Under the pieces are notes generated by a model. That model was given only the letters and a program-made list of their open reading frames with translations. It was not told the origin of the DNA and made no database searches. The translations under genes were made by a program, and so were the position numbers. From positions 1 to 19,731 of the forward strand of contig JAPLIO010000220.1 of NCBI GenBank assembly GCA_026389055.1: DNA of 19,731 bases. Reading direction: 5' to 3'. This document shows, piece after piece, positions 1-5,927 of this stretch. Position 1 is the first letter of the stretch; each line of letters starts with the position of its first letter. The DNA comes from Candidatus Melainabacteria bacterium. GTDB lineage: Bacteria > Cyanobacteriota > Vampirovibrionia > Vampirovibrionales > JAJTHC01.

Positions 1-75
1 AGCAACCTGTTTGCAGGGCAAACAACATTCCTAGAATCTGCACCCACCTATCGAGTCATGCAAGAGGTCTATTAA
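1..75 (+). CDS. C-terminal end of an unidentified protein (partial)
   Basis: Frame 1 is open from the window edge to a TAA at 73-75 and gives 24 residues ending in TYRVMQEVY. Nothing here is diagnostic of a family, so I give no function. It converges on enolase, whose stop codon lies only 4 nt away. The body of the gene is outside the window. Confidence 0.55.
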   Translation, partial: SNLFAGQTTFLESAPTYRVMQEVY

Positions 76-79
76 GTGG

Positions 80-1387
80 TTAAACCAACGCTAAGGTTTT
101 AGCTTGAGCTTTAAACGCTGCTATGCCCGCATAACGCCCAGCGGTTGATAATTCTTGTTCAATACGCAACAACTGGTTGTATTTCGCCACCCGTTCAGAC
201 CGATTAACCGACCCAGTCTTGATTTGACCCGCATTGACAGCAACCGCTAGATCCGCAATAAACGTATCTTCTGTTTCACCCGAACGGTGTGAAATAACGG
301 TGGTGTAATTGTTACGGTGTGCTAAGGCAATTGTAGCCAACGTTTCAGTTAACGACCCAATTTGGTTGACCTTAATCAAAATGCTGTTAGCAATCTCTTT
401 TTCAATGCCTTCAGCCAAGATTTTTTGGTTGGTAACAAATAAGTCATCGCCCACAATTTGGCAGATGTTACCTGTAGCTTGGGTGTGCAATGCCCAACCA
501 GCCCAATCCTGTTCGGCCATACCATCTTCAATGGAAATAATGGGGTATTGCCGAGCCCAGTTCGCTAAGAAATCAACCATTTCTTGTGAAGAGAAGGTTT
601 TGCCTTCGCCTTCCAAAGCGTAGTTACCATTTTTGTAAAATTCTGAACTGGCAACATCCAAGGCAATTTTCATTTGATCTTGCGTGTTGAAGCCTGCTTT
701 TTCAATCGCTTCCAAAATCAAGTCAATCGCTTCTACGTTGCTTTTTAGGTTAGGGGCAAAACCGCCTTCATCGCCCAAGCCTGTAGCATAGCCTTTTTTC
801 TTTAAGACTGATTTCAAGCTATGGAAGGTTTCGCAACCCCATTGCAACGCTTCGCTAAAGGAAGAAGCACCCGCAGGCACAATCATGAATTCTTGGAAAT
901 CAATGCTGTTATCCGCATGAGCCCCACCGTTGATGACGTTCATTAAAGGCACTGGCAAAGTGTTGGCACTAACGCCACCCAAATAGCGGTATAATGGCAA
1001 ACCGAGTGCTTCGCTAGCAGCCCGAGCGGTAGCCAAGCTGACGCCCAAAATAGCGTTAGCTCCTAGGTTTTCTTTGTTTTCGGTGCCGTCCATTTCAAGC
1101 ATCAGGTTATCAATTTCGGCTTGTTGGCAGGCGTCTAAATCAAGCAATTCTTCGGCAATTTTATCGTTGACGTTGGAAACGGCTTGTAATACGCCTTTAC
1201 CACCGTAACGTGAAGTATCACCATCACGCAATTCAAGGGCTTCTCTGGAACCTGTGCTAGCACCTGAAGGCACGGCAGCTCTGCCTAAGAATCCACCAGA
1301 AAGAAGTACGTCTACTTCGATGGTGGGGTTTCCGCGGGAATCTAAAATTTCGCGGGCTTCAATATGTTCAATTAAGGTAGACATCAT
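80..1387 (-). CDS. eno: Enolase (phosphopyruvate hydratase)
   Basis: Cytoplasmic glycolytic enzyme interconverting 2-phosphoglycerate and phosphoenolpyruvate. At 435 residues it has the normal bacterial length and is collinear with the family. The N-terminal block AREILDSRGNPTIE (11-24), GAHADN (155-160) and the acid/base Glu in GDEGGF (Glu207) are present. So are the Mg ligands Asp244, Glu287 (in SIEDGM) and Asp314 (in GDD), the catalytic Lys339 (ILIKVNQIG) and the signature SHRSGETED (366-374). The start is a double ATG; GGAG lies about 9 nt upstream of the first. Its 3' end nearly touches the stop of the plus-strand gene tail, with no recognisable T-tract terminator between them. A TAGAAT -10 candidate lies about 70 nt upstream. 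Identity is essentially certain; only the choice between the two ATGs is open. Confidence 0.98.
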   Translation of the reverse strand: MMSTLIEHIEAREILDSRGNPTIEVDVLLSGGFLGRAAVPSGASTGSREALELRDGDTSRYGGKGVLQAVSNVNDKIAEELLDLDACQQAEIDNLMLEMDGTENKENLGANAILGVSLATARAASEALGLPLYRYLGGVSANTLPVPLMNVINGGAHADNSIDFQEFMIVPAGASSFSEALQWGCETFHSLKSVLKKKGYATGLGDEGGFAPNLKSNVEAIDLILEAIEKAGFNTQDQMKIALDVASSEFYKNGNYALEGEGKTFSSQEMVDFLANWARQYPIISIEDGMAEQDWAGWALHTQATGNICQIVGDDLFVTNQKILAEGIEKEIANSILIKVNQIGSLTETLATIALAHRNNYTTVISHRSGETEDTFIADLAVAVNAGQIKTGSVNRSERVAKYNQLLRIEQELSTAGRYAGIAAFKAQAKTLALV

Positions 1388-1456
1388 GGGGAAAATCTCC
1401 AGTTGGGGTGGGGTAACGAAATAAAATGAGGTTGGTACTTGCGTTCAAACTTCTTT

Positions 1457-1462
1457 ATTCTA
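1457..1462 (-). promoter_or_regulatory. eno: Candidate -10 element for enolase
   Basis: The minus strand reads TAGAAT here, about 70 nt before the eno start. The -35 position (1480-1485) reads TAGCGT, which is poor. The element is plausible because TAGAAT recurs as a -10 elsewhere in the window. Start-site mapping would settle it. Confidence 0.3.
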
Positions 1463-1551
1463 CCTTAAGCACGCTATTAACGCTACTGCTTTGTTGTGTG
1501 GCATCATTTTTTGGTGGTGCGACCGTTTTGATTCTACCGCAACCTCTGATT

Positions 1552-1562
1552 TATGATATAAT
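1552..1562 (+). promoter_or_regulatory. Extended -10 promoter for the TM2-domain gene
   Basis: TATGATATAAT is a perfect TATAAT preceded by TG with a one-base gap, the classic extended -10. No good -35 sits 16-18 nt upstream, as expected for this promoter class. Predicted transcription start is about 1569, leaving an untranslated leader of about 80 nt. Confidence 0.55.
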
Positions 1563-1651
1563 CCAAAGGTTGTCTTTTTCTTAAGTTTACTTTCCTAAAT
1601 GGAGCTATTTACTTATCATTGTAGTTTCAATGTGTCCACAGGAGAAAATCC

Positions 1652-2002
1652 ATGGTTTCAAATCAAATATTGGATGAATTACCATCATCTATTCGCCAAA
1701 CAATTAACAGCTTGCCCGAATATCAAAAATCGACATTTGAAGAAGACTACTTACGCAAACGCAAGAGTAAAGCCTTAATAGCAGTTTTATCCATCTTGTT
1801 CCCAATCCAGTTGTTTTTACTGGGAAGAACAGGTTTAGGAATTGCTTTTATACTAACTGGAGGTGGGCTATATGTGTGGTGGATTATTGAATGGTTTTAT
1901 TCTCCGCTCATACGCGTTCCTGCGTACAACGAAAGTGTTGCACGTGAGCTATTGCGAGACATTCACGCCGCTCAATCTATTCAATCATTCAAAGCATCAT
2001 AA
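1652..2002 (+). CDS. TM2-domain small membrane protein
   Basis: The 116-residue protein has a charged N-terminal part (1-40), a basic KRKSK stretch and two hydrophobic segments (about 41-57 and 61-81). These are joined by LLGRTGLGIAF, which matches the TM2 family pattern (hydrophobic helix, LGxxGLGI, G-rich second helix ending in WWIIEWF). The tail YNESVARELLRDI (92-104) also resembles the conserved C-terminal segment of many bacterial TM2 proteins. The protein is therefore an inner-membrane hairpin with both ends probably cytoplasmic. The molecular function of bacterial TM2 proteins is not established. The start is well supported: AGGAG at 1640-1644, 7 nt before ATG, and an extended -10 promoter upstream. 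It is a single-gene unit. Confidence 0.8.
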   Translation: MVSNQILDELPSSIRQTINSLPEYQKSTFEEDYLRKRKSKALIAVLSILFPIQLFLLGRTGLGIAFILTGGGLYVWWIIEWFYSPLIRVPAYNESVARELLRDIHAAQSIQSFKAS

Positions 2003-2107
2003 TAAAACTCCACAATTAAGAGGGTTCTTGCATCACATCAAGGCCACTGCTTTTTTGCTTTCTTCCAAAGCCTTTTTTGGAAAAAGCTTTTAATTGGTGG
2101 GTAATTT

Positions 2108-2116
2108 TGCTAGAAT
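2108..2116 (+). promoter_or_regulatory. thyX: Extended -10 promoter for the thyX operon
   Basis: TGCTAGAAT fits TGnTATAAT with one mismatch. It lies about 40 nt before the thyX ATG cluster, with predicted start near 2123. The -35 position has only TTTTAA, so this would rely on the extended -10. A short dyad, AGGGC near 2117-2122 and GCCCT near 2146-2150, could form a hairpin in the leader. Confidence 0.5.
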
Positions 2117-2155
2117 AAGGGCATTCTTACTAACAGATTAGAAAGCCCTGCTACC

Positions 2156-2908
2156 ATGATGATGATGACTACCACCGCCTGCCTCATTTCCCCCGAAACC
2201 CACCACCTACCCGTGTTAGACCACGGCTTCGTGGAACTGGTCGACGTGCTGGGGTCTGATTTAACCGTGGTCAATTCCGCCAGGGTCAGCTTCGGTAAAC
2301 GCAAAACGGAACTAGATGAGCAAGACGAAAAACTCATCCGCTACCTAGCCAAGCACCAACACTGGAGCCCGTTTCGCCACGTTCAACTACAATTCCACTG
2401 CAAAGTACCCGAATTCGTAGCACGGCAATGGTACAAACACGTTGTAGGCATAGCCTACAGCGAAGGCGGAGCCATGTGCGTAGACCACGCTTGGAACGAA
2501 ATCAGCCTACGTTATGTGGATGCCAGCGAATTCCACTTCTATACGCCTGAAGGCTTCCGTAGCCAATCGCCCAGCAACAAACAAGCCAGTACAGATGCCA
2601 TCGTAGAAAACGATTTTTCCCTACAAGCAGCCTACAAACAACACGCCGCCGACACCTTTACCCTGTATCAGCAATTGGTGAATAATGGCGTAGCCAAAGA
2701 ACAAGCCCGAGGCGTACTACCCTTAAGCATTTACACCGAATTCTACTGGACGGTTTCACTCCAAGCTTTAGCCAACTTCATTAAATTGCGTACCCACGAA
2801 GGGGCTCAATATGAAATTCGATGTTATGCGGATGCGTTGGAAAAATTGACGCAAACCGTTGTGCCTGTTTCCTATAAATACCTCATCAACACCGAAGCAG
2901 GAGCGTAA
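2156..2908 (+). CDS. thyX: FAD-dependent thymidylate synthase, variant motif
   Basis: ThyX makes dTMP from dUMP using methylene-tetrahydrofolate, FAD and NADPH. Conserved blocks in 250 residues are SARVSF (41-46), HWSPFRH (69-75), PEFVARQW (85-92), NEISLRYV (114-121), RGVLPLSIYTEF (185-196) and NFIKLRTHEGAQYEIR (207-222). The ThyX motif RHRxxSxNExSxRY is altered: RHR is replaced by KHV (94-96), and about 13 extra residues separate it from NEIS. A KHxVG type of motif occurs, as I recall, in some phage-type ThyX proteins. Translation begins at four tandem ATGs (2156-2167) with no clear Shine-Dalgarno, so the exact start is uncertain. It is first in an operon; the next gene starts 5 nt after its stop. 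Confidence 0.88.
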   Translation: MMMMTTTACLISPETHHLPVLDHGFVELVDVLGSDLTVVNSARVSFGKRKTELDEQDEKLIRYLAKHQHWSPFRHVQLQFHCKVPEFVARQWYKHVVGIAYSEGGAMCVDHAWNEISLRYVDASEFHFYTPEGFRSQSPSNKQASTDAIVENDFSLQAAYKQHAADTFTLYQQLVNNGVAKEQARGVLPLSIYTEFYWTVSLQALANFIKLRTHEGAQYEIRCYADALEKLTQTVVPVSYKYLINTEAGA

Positions 2909-2913
2909 GCCCA

Positions 2914-3786
2914 ATGACCATTGAAACCCCTATTGAAACAGGTGAAGAAACGCAACAGCTGGTTCAAGCGGATATTGCGAGCCATAGCCGTCGAGATTTT
3001 TTGAAGCTGGCTTCAACAGGTTTAGGGGCTTTGTTAGCCATGGGTACAACCCTAGCCGTACCCGCCTTGGCGGAAGCCAAATGGTTTGGGAAGAAGCCTT
3101 CTGGTACGGCGTCTTATCAATTAGAAGCCACTTCGTTGTTTGATTTTGTGCCAGCCCCCGTGCAAGCCATGGATTTTTCAGCGGTTTTCGCTAAAACGCA
3201 AGGGTTTTCCGCCAAGCAATTGGAAGCCCACTACGGGCTTTACAAGGGCTATGTAGGCAAATATAAAACGATTACGGAAGCCATTAAGGCACTCACCCCC
3301 GAACAACTTTCTGGGGCGAATGGTACTTATCATGTGTACAGGGAATTGTTGGTAGAACAAAGTTTTGCCTTGAATGGGGTGTTACTACACGAAGGCTATT
3401 TTGAAGCCTTGGGCGGTGGTTCAAATACCTTGCCTTCCCCTGCGTTGAAGCAGTTATTATCGCACCACTTTGGCAGTTGGGAAGGCTTTACCGCCCATCT
3501 AGTTGCTGCAGGCAAGTGTATGAGAGGCTGGGCGATTTTAGCAGTCAACTTACGAGATGGTGGTTTACACTGGTACGGGTTAGATAGCCATAACCAATTT
3601 AGCCCGATGTTAACCGTCCCCATTTTGGTGGTGGATGTTTATGAACACGCTTATTTGCTTGATTTTTCCACTAATCGGGAAGCGTACCTGACTGCGTTGA
3701 TGAAAACCATTGATTGGGGCGTGGTAGAACAACGCTTGGCATTAGCCATGGAACAAAAACCTACCACCCTTGGGAAGCAACGATAA
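2914..3786 (+). CDS. Fe/Mn superoxide dismutase with Tat signal peptide
   Basis: Dismutates superoxide to oxygen and hydrogen peroxide. Residues 1-24 are a polar leader. SRRDFLK (25-31) is a clear twin-arginine motif, followed by a hydrophobic stretch (33-53) ending in VPALAEA, so export in folded form to the periplasm or cell surface is likely. The mature part (about 70-275) is a SodFM domain with all four metal ligands in context: His106 (EAHYGLY), His159 (LLHEGYF), Asp241 and His245 (DVYEHAY). The second-ligand context differs from classical SodB/SodA and suggests a divergent clade. Metal choice cannot be read from the sequence. AGGAG at 2899-2903, inside the end of thyX, serves the ATG at 2914. 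Neighbours 5 nt upstream and 3 nt downstream indicate co-transcription. Confidence 0.9.
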   Translation: MTIETPIETGEETQQLVQADIASHSRRDFLKLASTGLGALLAMGTTLAVPALAEAKWFGKKPSGTASYQLEATSLFDFVPAPVQAMDFSAVFAKTQGFSAKQLEAHYGLYKGYVGKYKTITEAIKALTPEQLSGANGTYHVYRELLVEQSFALNGVLLHEGYFEALGGGSNTLPSPALKQLLSHHFGSWEGFTAHLVAAGKCMRGWAILAVNLRDGGLHWYGLDSHNQFSPMLTVPILVVDVYEHAYLLDFSTNREAYLTALMKTIDWGVVEQRLALAMEQKPTTLGKQR

Positions 3787-3789
3787 ACC

Positions 3790-4548
3790 GTGGATGAGCT
3801 GTGGTTGCAATCAGTAGTTACAGAAAAAACGGCTATTAACCAGCAGTTACAAGATTTTTTCCCGAATGAACAATTACGGTTATATCAAACCACCACACCC
3901 TTTCCTGTTGAGTGGTTGACTTTGCAAGAACAAGCCTTTTTTAAGACGTTAAAACATCCGAATCGGCAAGCTAGCTGGTTGCTGGGTAGAACGCTACTCA
4001 AGTTTTTAGCTTGCCAGCAATCGGATTTATTGCCCCAAGATGTTGAGAACCCACTGGATACCCTAGAGGCTTGGCAGTTTCCGCACTCTCGTTGTAGTGT
4101 TAGCCATACAGAGCAGGTGGCGTATGCGTTGGTGAAGTTAAATCAACAATCAGCTAGTTCCATTAGTTCCATTGGGTTAGATGTAGAGGAGATGAGCCGA
4201 AAAGGTTTATCAACAAGGGCTTTGGGGTATTTGCTTTCTGAAGCGGAACGGGTTGATTTTGAGCAATTGCAGTTGAAAAATCCTGAAACCCGATTGGATT
4301 TGCGTTATTGGACAGCCAAAGAAGCCCTTTATAAGGCTACGCCTGCTGAGCATCAAGGGGATATAAGGTTTAATCAATGGGAATGGCTAGCATTTGGTGC
4401 TAAAGCAAAAGCGGTAACCCGAAGCGGCGTAGTGCTACAAGGGCAGGTGTTTAACACGGTAGATAATACCCAAGAAAACAGGTGTTGCCTCAGCGTAGCA
4501 ATGGTTGAACCTACCAATCACAATGCCCCTCCTACTATTTTGAAGTAG
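3790..4548 (+). CDS. 4'-phosphopantetheinyl transferase, Sfp/EntD-like
   Basis: Transfers the phosphopantetheine arm of coenzyme A to a serine of carrier proteins for fatty acid, polyketide or peptide synthesis. Hallmarks in 252 residues are NRQASWLLGRTLLK (58-71), typical of the Sfp/EntD class; CSVSHTEQVAYA (102-113); Mg ligands in GLDVE (Asp131, Glu133); and WTAKEALYK (174-182, with Lys177/Glu178). It is longer than the AcpS type, so it is probably the broad-specificity enzyme. No carrier or synthase gene is in the window, so the target is unknown. The proposed start is GTG, 3 nt after the dismutase stop, with no strong Shine-Dalgarno. Translation is probably coupled. The last codons lie inside a long hairpin shared with the opposing tRNA. 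Confidence 0.87.
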   Translation: MDELWLQSVVTEKTAINQQLQDFFPNEQLRLYQTTTPFPVEWLTLQEQAFFKTLKHPNRQASWLLGRTLLKFLACQQSDLLPQDVENPLDTLEAWQFPHSRCSVSHTEQVAYALVKLNQQSASSISSIGLDVEEMSRKGLSTRALGYLLSEAERVDFEQLQLKNPETRLDLRYWTAKEALYKATPAEHQGDIRFNQWEWLAFGAKAKAVTRSGVVLQGQVFNTVDNTQENRCCLSVAMVEPTNHNAPPTILK

Positions 4549-4561
4549 AAGAGGCATTGTG
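4519..4561. terminator. Long hairpin across the PPTase stop and tRNA-Ala CCA end
   Basis: Arms 4519-4536 and 4544-4561 pair over 18 positions with two mismatches (4528/4552 and 4531/4549), around a 7-nt loop. The hairpin contains the PPTase stop codon and ends inside the encoded CCA of the minus-strand tRNA. Neither side has a T-run. It is placed where both transcripts end, so a bidirectional terminator or 3'-end stabiliser is likely, but a standard intrinsic terminator is not proven. Confidence 0.5.
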
Positions 4562-4635
4562 GTGGAGGCAGGAGGAGTTGAACCGCCGACCTATAGCGTG
4601 CGATGCTATCGCTCTACCAACTGAGCTATACCCCC
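4560..4635 (-). tRNA. tRNA-Ala (anticodon CGC)
   Basis: On the minus strand, 76 nt fold as a cloverleaf. The acceptor stem is GGGGGTA/TGCCTCC with two G-U pairs. The D arm is GCTC/GAGC with AGTTGGTA in the loop. The anticodon stem ATAGC/GCTAT encloses loop ATCGCAC, anticodon CGC, which reads GCG. The variable loop is AGGTC. The T arm GGCGG/CCTCC has loop TTCAACT and one C-U mismatch. CCA is encoded. The 5' half matches the usual tRNA-Ala start (GGGG, TAGCTCA). The T-stem mismatch is the only blemish. Confidence 0.92.
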
Positions 4636-4642
4636 ATAGAAG

Positions 4643-4670
4643 ATTATGATTGAAATAGCCAAAAAATCAA
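4643..4670 (-). promoter_or_regulatory. Candidate promoter for tRNA-Ala
   Basis: The minus strand reads TTGATT (4665-4670), a 16-nt spacer, then CATAAT (4643-4648). Predicted start is at about 4636, the first base before the mature tRNA. It overlaps the terminator of the gene upstream, which is compact but possible. Confidence 0.4.
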
Positions 4671-4695
4671 GCCTCCCGAAAAAATAGTAGGCTTG
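4661..4695 (-). terminator. Intrinsic terminator of the Gln/Gly/Tyr-rich protein gene
   Basis: On the minus strand CAAGCCT (4689-4695) pairs with AGGCTTG (4668-4674). The stem is followed by a T-run at 4661-4666. It lies 25 nt after the stop of the 324-residue protein gene. The loop is rather long (14 nt). Confidence 0.6.
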
Positions 4696-4719
4696 GATTG
4701 AATAGGATAATGACGGGGG

Positions 4720-5694
4720 TTACTGGAAAATAATTTGTCCGCCTGCCGTAGCATAAGGAGCATAGCCTCTTTGAGCAATATAAGGATTATACTGCTGTTG
4801 CTGTGGCATACCATAACCCTGCATCGTTGGGCTAGCATTACCGTAACCAAAGCCTTGTGCGGAAGCACCTTGCATGCCATAACTCTGCATGGTTGGGTTA
4901 GTGTATCCATAGCCAAAGCCTTGTGCAGAGGCTACACCACCCTGCATCCCATACCCCTGCATGGTTGGGTTAGTGTACCCTTGGGTTGTTTGTAATGGTG
5001 AATTTGTATATTGTGATAAACTCATTGGGTTTACTAAGTTTTGTAGAGCGTATTGTTGTTGACTAACCCCACTACTAACAGGTTCAACCAATGATTGGGC
5101 ACCTGTTTGTGGTTGATATTGATAAGCAGACCCCTGTTGTTGAACAAATACTGGCTGAGGCATAGGTTGCTGAGGTACAAATCCATAAGCTTGCTGATAG
5201 GGGTTAAATGATGAACCGTTAGCTGATTGAGATAAACTAGTAACTTGTGGCACATTAGCAAACTGTGGGAAACCAGAGGGTTGTTGTTGTTGTTGCGGAG
5301 CAAAAATAGACCCCGTTTGCTGTTGTTGCCCAGCTGTACCTAGCATTTGCCCAAGTACATTACCTGTACCTGAACCTAAACCGCCACCACCTAATGCACC
5401 ATTTTGTAATAGCGGGGCATTGTATAAACTATCAATGCTGAAGTTTAACGGGTTATTGGGGTTAAATTGAGCTACAGGCATGGTAAAATTAGGAATTTGA
5501 GAATAAGCCATGGTTTCAATCAACGGGCTAGCGGCAGGGTTGCCTGTAAATAAAAATAGCTGACCACGTAAATCCTGAGCTAAGCCACTACCATACTGGC
5601 TGGTATAGTTAGGAAGCCCCAAGCTTTGCGTTAAGTTTCTTGGCAATGCAGGAGGTTGTTGTGTTGGGCCGCCAATACCGAAGCTCATCATCAT
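4720..5694 (-). CDS. Gln/Gly/Tyr-rich low-complexity repeat protein
   Basis: I do not recognise a family. The 324-residue protein is almost devoid of charged residues. It is rich in Gln, Gly, Asn, Ser, Tyr and Pro. There are Gln runs around residues 120-140, a Gly-rich patch near 100-110, and a C-terminal region with about two and a half copies of a unit built on YTNPTMQGYGMQG and SAQGFGYG. This composition resembles prion-like or phase-separating regions and some surface matrix proteins. There is no signal peptide and no membrane helix. Translation starts at three tandem ATGs (5686-5694), with AAAGGAAAA about 11 nt upstream of the first. It is a single-gene unit with its own terminator. That the frame stays open across the repeats, has a ribosome site and ends at a terminator supports a real gene. 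Its function is unknown; structural or secreted roles are guesses. Confidence 0.75.
   Translation of the reverse strand: MMMSFGIGGPTQQPPALPRNLTQSLGLPNYTSQYGSGLAQDLRGQLFLFTGNPAASPLIETMAYSQIPNFTMPVAQFNPNNPLNFSIDSLYNAPLLQNGALGGGGLGSGTGNVLGQMLGTAGQQQQTGSIFAPQQQQQPSGFPQFANVPQVTSLSQSANGSSFNPYQQAYGFVPQQPMPQPVFVQQQGSAYQYQPQTGAQSLVEPVSSGVSQQQYALQNLVNPMSLSQYTNSPLQTTQGYTNPTMQGYGMQGGVASAQGFGYGYTNPTMQSYGMQGASAQGFGYGNASPTMQGYGMPQQQQYNPYIAQRGYAPYATAGGQIIFQ
4811..4980 (-). repeat. Degenerate 66/72-nt tandem repeat in the coding sequence
   Basis: Units begin CCATA at 4811, 4877 and 4949, with lengths of 66, 72 and a partial 32 nt. The second and third are nearly identical at their start; the first is more diverged. 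All unit lengths are multiples of three or end the array in frame, so copy-number change would alter protein length without breaking the frame. Confidence 0.8.
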
Positions 5695-5714
5695 CGTATT
5701 ATTTTCCTTTGTAG

Positions 5715-5732
5715 TTGGTCTGTTGGTCTGTT
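5715..5732. repeat. Short direct repeat upstream of the low-complexity gene
   Basis: TTGGTCTG occurs twice in tandem, followed by TT, about 20 nt upstream of the ATG cluster at 5694 on the minus strand. It lies in the expected leader of that gene. It could be a protein-binding or slippage site, or chance. Confidence 0.5.
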
Positions 5733-5848
5733 AAAAAATGAAAAACTAAAAATTCAAAACTGGCACGAATTCGATCGGGTCAATTGCTGAGGGGTCGAAT
5801 GAAGCGTGAAGATTCTATAACCTAACAAACAAACCCAACAGAGGAAAA

Positions 5849-5888
5849 TTGTCCAAGCTCCCATTAGATTGATACAATCTGTTACAAT
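5849..5888 (+). promoter_or_regulatory. fliI: Tandem extended -10 promoters for fliI
   Basis: Two overlapping elements occur: TGATACAAT (5870-5878) and TGTTACAAT (5880-5888), 10 bp apart. TTGTCC (5849-5854) sits 18 nt before the first -10. Predicted starts fall near 5885 and 5895, giving leaders of 30-45 nt. The 10-bp spacing is one helical turn. Confidence 0.5.
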
Positions 5889-5927
5889 AGAACCAGTTCT
5901 CCTTCTCGGCTACAGGAAGTAATCGCA

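Noticed and set aside
309..623. 104-codon plus-strand frame opposite enolase
   Set aside because: Antisense shadow of a certain gene, without start signals.
2060..2095. Hairpin TTCCAAA/TTTGGAA after the TM2 gene as a terminator
   Set aside because: Short AT-rich stem with the T-run in the loop and an A-run downstream. Too weak to list as a terminator.
4811..4980. Spaced repeats considered as a CRISPR array
   Set aside because: Units are contiguous, of 66/72 nt, in frame inside a coding region and have no unique spacers.
4644..5303. Several frames opposite or beside the Gln-rich repeat gene
   Set aside because: Low-complexity repeats keep other frames open by chance, and the frames overlap tRNA and terminator sequence.
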